This document shows positions 21,698 to 32,808 of a stretch of DNA of 64,000 nt, one piece after another. The DNA is from Fratercula arctica (Eukaryota; Chordata; Aves; Charadriiformes; Alcidae). Where the stretch lies: the NCBI GenBank assembly GCA_947846985.1, contig CANTUZ010000025.1:11034100-11098099 (forward strand). The letters run 5' to 3'. The notes under the pieces were generated by a model. It had not been told where the DNA came from and ran no database searches. It worked only from the letters and a program-made list of their open reading frames with translations. A program made the position numbers and the translations under genes. Numbering within the stretch: position 1 is the stretch's first letter; the number at the start of each line of letters is the position of its first letter.

Positions 21698-22746
21698 TCA
21701 TCTACATGGCATTTCATCAGGATCTACATTCACTTCCCAGTCACCATAAATCACCTCTTTCACAGCCATTTCTCTCAGGTACTTAATACCTTTCTCTATG
21801 TTGGTCCACTTAATTGGGTGGCATTCAATATCATCCTTAAAAGGATATCTGCCTTTTACGGCTGATACGAGTCGCCTCCAGAGACTGAGAGCCTGTGACT
21901 TTTTCCCAAGAGCTTTATCTATACTGCCCTCTCTGGCCAGGTTTCCTAGCTGCCTAGCTTTGCTACCATCTAACTCCATGCTATCAGCCCCATTATCCCA
22001 GCATCGGAGCAACCAGGAGACAAGTGTCTCACCATCATTCCGGGTAAAATCCTTTCTCATATTTCGCAGATCCTTCACAGAGAAGGATTTAATGATCACC
22101 TCTGTATCTGATTCCTCCTCCTGGGCTGACGCGGGAGCCTCTCCCCTACCGTCTTTAGAAGAACTCTTTCCTCGATCTTCATCAGAAGAGTCCTCCCCCC
22201 TGCTATCTGGCTTTACTTGGTCTTTGTCACAAGGGACAGAGGAACTTACTGACCTCTTCTTTTTCCTTCTGGTCACCGGGGCAACTTGTACCGGTGCCGA
22301 TGGAGTTCGAGTAGTGTCAGTGCGTATCGTACTACACCTACTCCTGCACCAAGATTTAAAGAGAAACCACCCCTGCATCCCATGCAGGAAAATCGACACC
22401 AAAAGCATGATTTTAGGAACGCAACTGTCATTCACGATACCCAGAGGAGATGCCTCTCCTGGCTCTGATGGTGACAATTTGACATAAGCAGTGAAGGGCG
22501 AAGTGAACATGTCCATGGTAAAATTCAAAGTATAATTAGTGTAAGTAGTAACAGAATCCATTACGTAATGCCCAAGGTATGAAGGTAAAGAAGCTATACA
22601 TTCAATCACAGCCTGGATGAGAATTAAAACCAGCAGCAAAATAGCACATTTGAACCACTGCATACAGACACAAAGAGCAAGCAAGCAATTAACTTTAAAG
22701 TAATCCCTACAAAGAGACAATACAATAATCTGTTTAGCAACGACAT
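21698..22746 (-). pseudogene. gag: Provirus C gag with fused N-terminal membrane region
   Basis: The likely start is ATG at 22746, 100 bases after the primer binding site; provirus E has a homologous ATG. A frameshift near 22680 moves into the 340-codon frame that starts with a TTG at 22720. In that frame hydrophobic segments lie at about residues 12-44 and 104-121. Between them are the Tyr-x-x-His motif (residues 48-51) and two sequons, Asn62-Tyr-Thr and Asn66-Phe-Thr. Then come a basic TRRKKKRS (150-157), a long acidic Ser-rich tract, and the capsid (WLLRCWDNGA at 236-245). Unlike A and B there is no stop between the membrane region and the capsid, and no Ala-rich repeat. This copy therefore shows the membrane region as part of Gag. 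Confidence 0.83.
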
Positions 22747-22845
22747 GATGTGAGCTGTCTGTATCAATCTCTGAGTAAACTGGAATTCAAACTATTCAGA
22801 CCATCTATGAGAACTCTGGTAGTGCCACAATTGGGCCACAGTCAG

Positions 22846-22863
22846 GCCCCACGTTGGGCGTCA
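22846..22863 (-). promoter_or_regulatory. Primer binding site of provirus C
   Basis: On the minus strand TGACGCCCAACGTGGGGC, one change from the tRNA-Lys1,2 type, seven bases from the 5' LTR. Confidence 0.9.
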
Positions 22864-22870
22864 ATTAATC

Positions 22871-23629
22871 TGTCATGGTTTTGGCCCGATTGGCCAATTA
22901 GAACGACAGATGGTCCTCCCCCCCTCTCTCCTCAGAGAGGAGAGGAAGAGATAAGGCGATTTGCGAGTTTAGAAAAAGAACTAAACTACTTTAATGAAAA
23001 AAATAATAAATAAGAAAATAGTAAATAAGAATAGAGGAAAAAAATAGTATACAATATATACAAAACCGTATCCAGCTCCCAGGATGACAATCGCGTCACC
23101 AGCAGACACAGGGAAAGTCCCAGACTGGAGTCAGCAATGGACAGGAGCTGAATTCCGGAACTAGAGTCAGGAATGCTCAGATCAGGATCAAAGGCAGACG
23201 AACAGACAGGGTCCTCCTCAGACGTCGACCATGGAAGAAAAGACGAGCCAGAGCAGCCTTGCCCCTTTGATCCCTTAGCTTTTATACTGAGCGTGATGCA
23301 TATGGGATGGAATACCCTGTTGGTCAGTTTTGGGTCACCTGTCCTGTCCACTCCTCCCTGCAGGTGGGACCCCTTTACGCTTCTCCGCTTCTGACCCTCT
23401 AATGGGGCAAACAGCGAAGTTAGCTGACCTTGGTTGTTAGAGCAATAAGTATAAGCAAGAGCCTCTGTGCATACCATTCCTTGGTATAATCAGGTCTTAT
23501 CACTCTGAGGGTGAACGGTTTCTGAACAATATGCTGTGAATTTCAGAGTTTAGTCAGTTAGAAGAGGCCCAGCTAAAAAGTAAAATTACAAATCAGAAAA
23601 TTGGTTCTGTTTTACCTCAAAGCAGGACA
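22871..23629 (-). repeat. 5' LTR of provirus C
   Basis: The intact 759-bp LTR. On the minus strand it starts TGTCCTGCTTTGAGG and ends CATGACA, with TATAAAAG near 23280 and an ATTAAA polyadenylation signal near 22990. It serves as the empty-site reference for the insertion of provirus B. Confidence 0.94.
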
Positions 23630-23635
23630 CCCCCC

Positions 23636-24749
23636 ACCCCAGCAGAGAGACAATGTAACAATGATCACTTTTTCATTCATTTTTCCAATCACAGCTAACA
23701 CAATCAGTAAGATAAAATCGAAAGTGGTAAGAGTGTAAGGAAAGGGAGAGAGAAATGTGTCAAATTACTTAGCTAGGAACGGAATCCTTGTACATTCCTG
23801 AGATGGTCCAAATCCAAAACCTTAAATCTGAACTCCCTCAGACCTTGGAAAAATCAGAATCTGTATGTGACCTTTTTGGCTTAGCCCCTCTCTAACACTC
23901 AGCCTGCCTCATGAATCACAGAAGCAAGAAAGTGCAGTAGAATCACAACATTGCCTACAATATCTGAAAAGAAAATAAATGAATCAGTTAAACTAAAAAC
24001 AGGCATGACAGACCTATTCTCTTCTAGGTTTCCTCTGTGTCAAATCTTGCTTTGAAATAAAGGACATGAGAATAAGTTCAGTTTGTCAGAGCAAGCAGAA
24101 CCTTGCTATTCTCAAAAAGACAAGGATGTAAACGCATAACACTTTTTAACAATGTATAGCAAATACCTTTTGGGGGAGTGGGTTATGTTTCAATCGGAAA
24201 CAAGAGCAAAGAAAGCAAAGCACAGAACACTGAGAGTTTAATTTCTTTAACCTGCATAATGTTTTCCATGATCTTATTTTCCTAATTCAAGAGTTCTGGT
24301 GCCCATAATTCATAACATTAAATAGCAAACTGAGGGCAGGTTTGTGTGAGACGGACTAACTTGAGCAACATAACTTATAATTATGAATGTTTGTGAGGTA
24401 CTTTAATGCATGGGAAGGCCCTGTTCTCTCTGCCTGCAAAGTATTCCTCTCATGTCAAATGGCCCAGGCCTGAAGTCTTTGGCCATTTTATACCCTGCCC
24501 TTATTCATGACGAGCACAATGAAGCTTAGCATTCCTGCAGGGTAAGAGTCAGTCTCCCATCAGCATGAGCATTTTGAGTGGGAAGTACTAAACGATCATT
24601 GATGGTATTGCAATGGGGTGTGCTGTAAATGTGTGGCTTATCACCAGTGGAGATGGTCAGAAATTTTCTAGTGGAACATTATCTCCATCCTGAAATGCTG
24701 ATTAATCAAAATCAGAACATTCTGGGGGAATGTGTCTGTTTTAACAAAT
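23636..24749. other. Unique non-coding DNA
   Basis: No gene or transposon recognised. It is the right flank of provirus C and the left flank of the next solo LTR. Confidence 0.65.
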
Positions 24750-25481
24750 TGTCACAGTTTAGGCCGGATTGGCCAATGACGGATGACAGATGCTCTCCCC
24801 CAACCTCTCGCTCCGAGGAGAGGAAGGAGAGACATAAAGAGATTTACGAATTTAGAAGGAACTAAACTACTTTAATGAAATATCGATAATAAAATAAAAA
24901 TCAAATAATAAAATAGAGACAGCATATACAAAACCATATCAAGCTCCCAGGATGACGTCACCGGCAGGCACTGGGGAAGTCCCAGACTGCACTCAGCGAT
25001 GGGTGGGAACTGGATTCCAGAGATGGAGTCAAGAACCCACAGATCGGGATCAAAGGCAGATGAACAGACAGGGTCCTCCTCGGACGTCGGCCACTGAAGA
25101 AAGAGGGCTGACCCTTTGATCCCTCAGCTTTTATACTGAGCATGGGGCAGATGGGATGGAATACCCCTGTTGGTCAGTTTTGGGTCACCTGTCCTGTCCG
25201 CTTCTCCCTGCAGGTGGGACCCCTCTATGCTTTTCCGTTTCTGACCCTCCAACGTGGCAAATAACGAAGTTAGCTGACCTTGGTTGTTATAGCAATAAGT
25301 ATAAGCAGGAGCCTCTCTGCATACCATTCCTTGGCATTAACTATAAACATTGGTCTTATCACTCTGAGAACGAACCGATTTCTGCACAACATGCTGTTAA
25401 TTTCAGACAGTTAGAAGAGGCTTAGCACAGAATTAAAATTACTGAACAAAAACTTGGATATGTTTACTTCAAACCATGACA
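24750..25481 (-). repeat. Solo LTR of the provirus C family
   Basis: A 732-bp LTR, TG...CA, closest to the solo LTR at 38670-39402. On the minus strand TATAAAAG lies near 25125 and ATTAAA near 24870. The flanks CAAAT and CAAGG match at only three of five bases, so the target duplication is decayed or uncertain. No internal sequence remains. Confidence 0.92.
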
Positions 25482-26398
25482 CAAGGGTATGTGCCATTGT
25501 GCAGGCAGTAATAATGGCATAACAGGGCCTCAGTCCCTTTAGTTTGTTACCCCATTCCTCCTTGTCAGCTTTCAGAGTTAATTCAAATAATCTCTGAAGT
25601 TTTTCTAACTTAAAATTGTTTCACTGGAATATTGGATGACTAGCAAGACTAGGTAAAGCTAGCTTGCCACTAACGCTACAGGCTTTTTAAACCATCATTT
25701 GACATAATGTACTATTTTAAACTTTTGCTCTGTGTTTCGGCCAACTCAGTTTAAGAATGAGATTACAGTCAAACTTAATTTGTTTCTGTGTTGCTATGAC
25801 TTGTTTTAGCAGCAGCTCTAGAGAGAAGATACTTGTAACTCTTTAAGTGTTGCAATCACATAGATATGCGGAACACTTTTCTCTAGTTTCACTTGAATTT
25901 CCTAATAGATTTTATCCATGGTTATTTGTTTTAACATAAGAAATGTGTACTGAATATTGTTTAGGAACTGGTGTTTATGCATGAAGAATATGAGTCTGGT
26001 AGTCAAAATAGATTAATTACTAGACTTCCATCTTCCATCTGAAGGAAAGGCATAGGCATTAACAATTAGGATGCTTCTAAAATAGCTTTGTTTGCAGACT
26101 ACTGATACTGGCTGGCTTCATTGGACTACATATTCTCCATTTCTACTCTCTTACTACATTCGGATCTTCTTTGCATTTGATATCTGTTTCTTACACAAAA
26201 GGCAATGAAGAAAACCGTTGCTGTGTAAGTCTCCGTCATACTTATTTTTAAGGAACTATTTTTGAGCTAGCTACTAAGCACCTTTTTACATGTGATGCTG
26301 TATGAGGGAATCAGGGTTGATCAGGAAAGAATGAATACAACGCATTTGCACAAATTCACAACAGCTCTCTATTCAACTCAGATAAGACAAAATGTTAC
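25482..26398. other. Unique non-coding DNA
   Basis: AT-rich, with no recognisable gene or repeat. Confidence 0.65.
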
Positions 26399-27234
26399 CA
26401 TAGAATCATAGAATCATAGAATGGTTCGGGTTGGAAGGGACCTTAAAGATCATCTAGTTCCAACTCCCCTGCCATGGGCAGGGACACCTCCCACTAGACC
26501 AGGCTGCTCAAAGCCTCATCAAGCCTGGCCTTGAACACTTCCAGAGATGGGACATTGACAACTTCCTTGGGCAACCTGTTCCAGTGCCTCACCACCCTCA
26601 CAGTGAAGAATTTCTTCCTAATATCCAATCTAAATCTCCCCTCTTTCAGTTTGAAACTGTTACCCCTTGTCCTATCATTACACTCCCTGATAAAGAGTCT
26701 CTCCCCACCTTTCTTGTAGGCCCCCTTTAGGTACTGGAACGCTGCTCCAGCCCTCTGATCATCCTCGTGGCCCTCTGCTGAACCTGTTCCAACAGGTTCA
26801 TGTCCTTCTTATGTTGGGGACTCCAAAGCTGGACGCAGTACTCCAGGTGGGGTCTCACCAGAGTGGAGTAGAGAGGCAGCATCACCTCCCTCGACCTGCT
26901 GGCCATACTTCTTTTGATGCAGCCCAGGATGCGGTTGACCTTCTGGGCTGCAGGCGCACATTGCTGGCTCATGTTGATCTTCTCGTCCACCAGCACCCCC
27001 AAGTCCTCCTCCTCAGGGCTGCTCTCAATTCATTCTCCGCCCAACCTGTATTTGTGCTTGGGATTGCCATGACCCATGTGCAGGACCTTGCACTTGGCCT
27101 TGTTGAACTTCATGAGGTTGGCATGGGCCCATCTCTCAAGGCTGTCCAGGTCCCTCTGGATGGCATCCCTTCCCTCCAGTGTGTCGACTGCGCCACACAG
27201 CTTGGTGTCATCAACAAACTTGCTGAGGGTGCAC
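26399..27234 (-). mobile_element. CR1 LINE, 5'-truncated
   Basis: The CR1 3' tail (ATAGAATCATAGAATCATAGAA on the plus strand, shown here as its first bases) is at the left end. ORF2 C-terminal remnants follow at 26727-27002 and 27030-27234 on the minus strand ([42 protein letters not shown]). The phases differ between the two pieces, and the FADD motif reads FVDD. The element is truncated just upstream of the catalytic motif. It is an old, non-functional copy. Confidence 0.93.
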
Positions 27235-28074
27235 CCATATTCTTTAGGGCTGGGTCCAGTCTTCTCAGTGCATAAACTATCTTTGAAGTAGTGAAACACA
27301 GATGTCCTGATTGCTTAGCTATATAAGGCAGGCTCACTTTTGCTATTTCTTTCTGATCTGGTGATTTTTTAATGCTTTTTCTGCGTATTAAGTCACTTTC
27401 TATGCATCCTTTTGACACATGTCAATTTTAGAACTTTGCAGCCCAAGAGTTAGGAAGTCTCCAGTGCAATGAGAGTTTTTACCAAATAGGTAGCTGGTAG
27501 AAATATTTCAAAATGTCTATCGGTTAAAGCCCAGCTCAGGACTCAGGTACAGGAATGCTGCATTTCTAGGGCCTACTTGGACTTATCTGCAAGAAGGGCA
27601 TATCCCTGCTGCATGTACAGCAGAAAAACTTTGGTTGTTTGAGCATGTTAAGGGAAAAAAGAATGGCAGCAATGCTATTTGTGATCCTCTGAGGTTACCA
27701 AGTAGCTGAACAGAGAATTTCAAGAGCACAAGTTTGAATTGAGACATCTAAATGACTTTAAATGATGAAGTCCATGTGAAAATTGCTGTCAACAACCAGA
27801 AACATGCTTTTCTGCTTCCTTACTGGTTTTCACCAGGAGGTACTGCTCTGTTATGATCCCAGTAAGAAAGGCACTCAGACTGTAAAGCATCATTTAAAAT
27901 GCTGTTTATTAGAGCTAATACTATAAGGAGAGAATAGTGTAGGTAGATAGTCTTACATCCCTTTAGATGCTGGAAACCCTGAGTGGTGTAGCATCGAATG
28001 GGCCTCCAATCCACATGCAGCACACTGGGCCGACCCTGTTCATAAAAAAGGTTCTCCCATTTCAGTCATTCAGA
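27235..28074. other. Unique non-coding DNA
   Basis: Nothing recognised. Confidence 0.6.
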
Positions 28075-28117
28075 GAATCATAGAATCATAGAGTTGCCTA
28101 GGTTGGAAGGGACCTGC
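28075..28117 (-). mobile_element. CR1 3' tip fragment
   Basis: Only about 43 bases: the CR1 tail repeat and the TTGGAAGGGACC box. It is cut at the junction with the adjacent LTR fragment. Confidence 0.8.
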
Positions 28118-28318
28118 CTGACAATGGGAAGTAGTGAATGAATTCCTTTTTTTTGCTTTGCTTGCATGCACAGCTTTTGCTTTACCTATTAATCTGTCTT
28201 TATCTCAACCCACGAGTTTTCTCACTTTTACTCTTCCGATTCTCTCCCCCATCACAATGGAGGGGAGTGAACAAGTGGCTGCGTGATCCTAGTTGACATC
28301 TGGGGTTACATCATGACA
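28118..28318 (+). repeat. Truncated LTR, 3' end only
   Basis: The sequence contains TCTCAACCCACGAGTTTTCTC and then a region ending CATGACA. Its end resembles the terminus of the class of LTR seen at 30626-33448 and, more loosely, the A/B LTR. The 5' part is missing. It lies between two CR1 fragments. Confidence 0.6.
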
Positions 28319-28330
28319 CTGTGTTACTTA

Positions 28331-28677
28331 GAATCATAGAATTGCCTAGGTTGGAAGGGACCTTTCAGATTATCTAGTCCAACCATCAACCTAACTCTGA
28401 CCAAAACCATCACTAAACCATATCACTCAGCACTATGTCTACCCATCTTTTAAATACCTCCAGGGATGGTGAGTCAACCACTTCCCTGGGCAGCCTGTTC
28501 CAATGCTTGATAATCCTTTCAGTGAAGAAATTTTTCTTAATATCCAGTCTAAACCTCTCCTGGCGCAACTTGAGACCATTTCCTCTTGTCCTATTGCCTG
28601 TTACTTGGGAGAAGAGACCGACCCCCACCTCTCTACACCCTCCTTTCAGGTAGTTGTAGAGAGCGATAAGGTCTTCA
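28331..28677 (-). mobile_element. CR1 LINE 3' fragment
   Basis: CR1 tail and ORF2 C-terminal end (minus strand 28628-28413, [18 protein letters not shown]). It matches CR1-1 and CR1-Z closely and stops at the solo LTR that follows. Confidence 0.92.
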
Positions 28678-28682
28678 CCAGT

Positions 28683-29508
28683 TGTCGCGTTAAAAGGACT
28701 GGAGTTTCGATATTTGTCTGTCAGAGTCCCAGGACTTTCATTGATTTACTATCAGAGACCCAGCAAAGGACTTTCACTGAGTCAGATTCACAAATAATCA
28801 AAATTAGTTAGTTTATTGAGAGCGACAGAACAGATTCGAGATTGCCGTTGATAAAGTCACTAGCTACAATAGCGCTAATTACTTAAGGTTAATATTGCTA
28901 GCAAAAATAACGATAGTACAACAACCCGGGGTAACATTCACCAGAGGGTGAAAGGCGCAGCGCTTACCCAGAAAGGCGTCCCTGCCTGGGGTGGAGGAAG
29001 AGAACGCAGCCCGTAGACTGGTCCATCAGATATCAAGTTTCTTCTCTCCCAATTTAACAGTCATCTTCTCCATCCTTTTATCCCCAAAATTACGAGGTTT
29101 CCCTCCCCTAGGTGATGTGTAGTATGATTTGGGTGGAGAGATGAGTGCTATAGTCATATATGTTTAGCATGATCGCTGAAATCTTCATTAGCATATGCAG
29201 GGGTGTCAACTTTAATATGCATTTCACAGGTAATGAGGCGAAGGTCAATTATCAGGCATGGTAGCCTCTTGAGGAAGCAAAGAACGGCACAAAGTCTCTG
29301 TTATCTTGATTTTACTGTCTTTGCTGATGAAAAGCAGGGCTGTCCTGGCTCCCCAAGACTACCCCATTATTTATGTATCCTGTGATAGCCAGACAAGCCT
29401 TCACTCCCCTGGGTTGCACAAGAGATAGCAAAGCCAGTCTTAATTGCTCTTTGAGCACAGAGACTTCACCTCATTATCCAAATTCCATACCACTGTACAG
29501 CCATGACA
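28683..29508 (-). repeat. Solo LTR of the provirus F family
   Basis: In the minus direction it runs from TGTCATGGCTGT to CGCGACA. Its central part, for example the AGCATGATCGCTGAAATC and CTAGGTGATGTGTAGTATGA stretches, is the reverse complement of the LTR at 45874-46905. A polyadenylation-like AATAAA is near 28812. The direct repeat TCACCAG lies on both sides (28675-28681 and about 29525-29531) but is not flush with the LTR ends, so the duplication is unresolved. Confidence 0.85.
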
Positions 29509-30618
29509 TTTTTTTTTTTATTCTCACCAGCTCCTTTCTTAAATTACAATATTGATTTCATACAGAGTAGTAGAAAAATGACACCTTTCATGCATCCCAC
29601 CTCTCCTGACATCATAAAGGTTAATTTTCAGGTTAGAATTAGAATTAGAATCTATTTTGGGTCCTTGCCTATTCTAGACAGAAAACTTAAGCAAAGTGAC
29701 TAATGCATAAATGACATTCAGCTCAGCTGGTACAATAACTTTAATAGCTTATAGATGATGAAGCAACACAGGCAGGGAGTATGCTGGTTCTGTGACAAAC
29801 ATTGATTATGTCTGCAGAAAAAAGGTTACAAAGGGAATCAAATATTATTCAAGTATTTATTAAAGAATGCACATGCCCCACTGGGGAAGTGAATTTAACG
29901 TGAATATAATTTTAATTCTCAAGAATTTCCTAAAAATTCATGATACAGCTTCCAAATGGATTTGGAATATTAGAGAAAAAAAACAGATATGAGGAGATGT
30001 TTGAAAGCTGCAACTTTATTAGTTTCTAATTTTAGGAAGGACTGCATAGAATCAATCCCAATATCAGTCTTTAATTAAATCTCAGTATCAGACATTAATA
30101 TTTGCATGTGAACTCAGACCGTCTCTGTGACACATAATTATTTTCTTTCCCTTTTCTGTGAACTTGGGTATCTCTTTTTAAATGACTTGATACAGTTTTC
30201 TAGTGGTTTCCCCTGTTTCAGTCAGCACCCAAGGAATGCAGTTCTGTGGAAGAGATCTGTTGTGGAGGAAGGTAGAGGTGACAGCAGCTCTCTGGTAGAG
30301 ACAAAGATAGAACCTAACAATTCAGGAAAGCATCCAACCTTCTTATGCTAAAATTGTCCCCACCTCCCCTAGTTTCCTTATTTTGTACTTCATTGGCAAT
30401 ATCTGGGATGCTATGTGGTGTTCACTGAATTCTTTAAATAAAAATTTCCACATCTAACCATAAACCTCACACAGGTCCAAAGAGACAAACACAGCAGTAC
30501 AGTTTAAAGTCTAGCTGAGAAGATATGCGGGGATTAAGGATTCAGGGTCATTAAAAAATGGGGACACTGTTAGGAAAAAGGGAACCTGAACAGAAGGAAA
30601 TTATTTCATCTGATCCAT
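29509..30618. other. Unique non-coding DNA
   Basis: No gene recognised. It contains a short AGAATT hexamer repeat near 29633-29650. Confidence 0.6.
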
Positions 30619-31154
30619 AAGGGAATGTGGTGGGTTGACCCTGGCTGGATGCCAGGTGCCCACCAAAGCCACTCTATCGCTCCCCCTCCTCAGCTGGACA
30701 GGGGAGAGAAAAATATAATGAAAAACTCGTGGGTCGAGATAAGGACAGGAGGAGATCATTCACCAATTACATCATGGGCAAAACACTCGTCTTGGGGAAA
30801 AAAAAAAAATTTAATTTATTACAAATCAAGTAGGATAATGAGAAATAAAAGCAAAACTTAAAAACAACTTCCCCCCACCCCTCCCTTCTTTCTGGTCTCA
30901 ACTTTACTCCTGATTTTCTCTACCTCCTCCCCCTGAGTGGCTCCGCTCCATCCAGGGAATGGGGTTTGTGGTCAGTTCATCACATGTTGTTTCTGCCGTT
31001 CCTTCCTCCTTAGGGGGAGGACTCCTCTTCCCCTGCTCCAGCGTGGGGTCCCTCCCACAGGAGACAGTTCTCCATGAACATCTCCAATGTGAGTCCTCCC
31101 TACGGGAGTGTCGTGGTTTGGACTGGGCTGGACACTAAAATGACAAATGCTCTC

Positions 31155-31833
31155 TTACTTCTCTGCTATCTGGCTTGAACTGGTGTTTGTTGTAAGGGGC
31201 GGGGGAACGAGCTGACCTCCTTTTCTGCTTCCTGGTTACCAGGGCAACTTGTACCGATACTGACAGAGTTGGAGTAGCAGTGGTACTTGTTTTCAAAGCA
31301 GCTGGAGTAGTGACAGTGCTCGTTGTCAGGGCTGGAATAGTGACAGTGGTCATTGTCAGAGCAGCTGGAGCAATGATGGTGCTCATTGTCAAGGCTAGAA
31401 TAGTGGCAGTGATCACTGTCAAAATAGCTGGAATAGAGGCAGTGGTCATTGTCAGAGCTGAAGTAGTGGTGGTGGTTATTGTTGAAGCTGGAGTAGCTTG
31501 TGCCAGTACAGGCAATGGAGTGGCTTATGCTGGTGCGGGCTGTGGAGTGGCTTGTGCCAGTGCAGGCTGCAGAGTGGCTTATGGGATTCAAGTAGCAGCA
31601 GCGTATGTCATATAACACCTATTCCTGCACTGATATTTAATAAGAAACCACCCCTGCAACACATTCAGGGGAATCAACAATAAAGTAATGATTTTAAGGA
31701 AGTAACATTCATTTCCGAAATCCAAAAGGTTTCCATCCCCTAGCTCTTCTGGTGTCAATTTGGCATAAGCATTAAAGGGTGAAGTAAACTTTCCCAAGGT
31801 AAAACTGAAAGTGTAATTAGTAATAGAATCCAT
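31155..31833 (-). pseudogene. gag: Provirus E gag fragment: second membrane segment and Thr/Ala-rich linker
   Basis: Starting around 31833 the frame reads the Asn-Tyr-Thr sequon region, a hydrophobic segment (residues about 48-66 of the 31833 ORF) and a Cys/Arg-rich stretch. A frameshift then leads to the 31515-31135 frame, which contains a Thr/Ala/Ile/Val-rich tandem repeat (units of about 30-33 bp, plus-strand GCTGGAATAGTGACAGTGG). A basic RKQKRRS precedes a break at the deletion joint. The order matches provirus C's gag, but the repeat is of a different type from that in A and B. Confidence 0.78.
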
Positions 31834-31857
31834 TACATGATGCCTGAGATATGCAGG

Positions 31858-32055
31858 TCAAACCGTCATCCAATTTATCATATTATAGATCTGCATCCCA
31901 AACCACAGCAGAATAGCACGTTTAAACCACCGCCTACAAACACAAAGAACAAATAAACTATACAACACATACGGCAGGTTAAGCAACATTGTATCAATTA
32001 ACTTTAAACAAAACTCTCTAAAGGTATGATATAACATTTCACTTAAGAACGACAT
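31858..32055 (-). pseudogene. Provirus E leader/gag N-terminus: predicted membrane segment
   Basis: ATG at 32055 is homologous to the gag start inferred in provirus C. The following 65 codons contain a long hydrophobic region (LLNLPYVLYSLFVLCVCRRW, then AILLWFG). A TGA at 31858-31860 separates it from the in-phase continuation with the conserved Tyr-x-x-His and Asn-Tyr-Thr motifs; C has sense codons there. Confidence 0.72.
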
Positions 32056-32188
32056 GATGTGAGCTATCTGTTTTATTTTCCAACCCCTTAAGACTCTCAT
32101 ATAAAAAATCCAGTAGTCTCTCAACTGAGCAAGCCAGAATTCGAACTATTCAGGCAATCTGTCAGAGCCCTGGTCAAGCCCTGGTCGG

Positions 32189-32206
32189 GCCCCATGTTGG
32201 GCACCA
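32189..32206 (-). promoter_or_regulatory. Primer binding site of provirus E
   Basis: On the minus strand TGGTGCCCAACATGGGGC, a decayed tRNA-Lys-type site seven bases from the LTR. Confidence 0.85.
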
Positions 32207-32213
32207 ATAAATC

Positions 32214-32808
32214 TGTCATGGTTTAGGCCAGACTGGCCACTGAAATGAATGACAGATGCTCTCCCCTACCTCTCCCTTCAGGGAGAGGAGGAAGAGAGAG
32301 AGAGTTATGAGTTTAAAAGAAACAAAACTACTTTAATGGAATATTAATAATAAAATAATAAAAAGAAAAGATAAGAATATTTAAAAAAAGAGAATAATGA
32401 AATCTATACAATATATACATAACCAATATTGATCTCCCAGGATGATGATCACGTCACCAGAAGGCACTGGGAAAGTCCCAGACTGGACTCAGCGTTGGAT
32501 GGGAGCTGAACTCAGGAAATGGATTCAGGAACACACAGACTGGGATCAAAGGCAGATGAACAGAAAAAGTCCTCCTTGGACACTGGCCATTGAAGAAGAG
32601 AGGGGTGACCCCTTGATCCCTCAGTTTTTATACTGAGCATGATCCATTCCTTGGCATAAATTATAAACAATCAGGTCTTATCACTCTGGAAGTGGACTGC
32701 TGTCTGAAAAATACACCGTTAATTTCAGAGAATTAGTTAGAAGAGGCGTAACTGCAAAACAAAATTACTGAACAGAAAATTCGTTCTGTTTTATGTCAAA
32801 CCAGGACA
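32214..32808 (-). repeat. 5' LTR of provirus E
   Basis: A 595-bp LTR of the C family with internal deletions. TATAAAA is on the minus strand near 32628. Confidence 0.9.

Larger units (their letters stand above)
11345..23629 (-). mobile_element. Provirus C: ERVL-like provirus split by provirus B
   Basis: This minus-strand provirus has its 5' LTR at 22871-23629. Its 3' LTR is split into 11345-11636 and 17113-17590 by insertion of provirus B. The internal region is 17591-22870. A C6 tract flanks both ends (11339-11344 and 23630-23635), consistent with a 5-6 bp target duplication. It has a tRNA-Lys-type primer binding site, gag, protease and pol, and no env. The LTR halves differ by about 3% over the 470 bases I compared. 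The coding region has several stops and one frameshift. It belongs to a different LTR subfamily from A and B (759 versus about 335 bp), though the proteins are clearly related. Confidence 0.93.
31109..32808 (-). mobile_element. Provirus E: internally deleted provirus of the C family
   Basis: The 5' LTR is at 32214-32808, then the primer binding site and the N-terminal gag region. Only 46 bases of the 3' LTR end (31109-31154) remain, fused directly to gag, so pol and most of the 3' LTR are deleted. GGGAG flanks both ends exactly (31104-31108 and 32809-32813). It sits inside the LTR of family H. The deletion joint lies in short CTCTC-like sequence. Confidence 0.9.

Noticed and set aside
23636..24749. 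Search for exons of a host gene in the unique stretches
   Set aside because: No frame with convincing codon structure, splice pattern or homology was found in any of the unique regions.
28118..28318. Truncated LTR considered as an insertion within a single CR1 copy
   Set aside because: The CR1 on its right starts again at the 3' tail, so the two CR1 pieces are separate copies.
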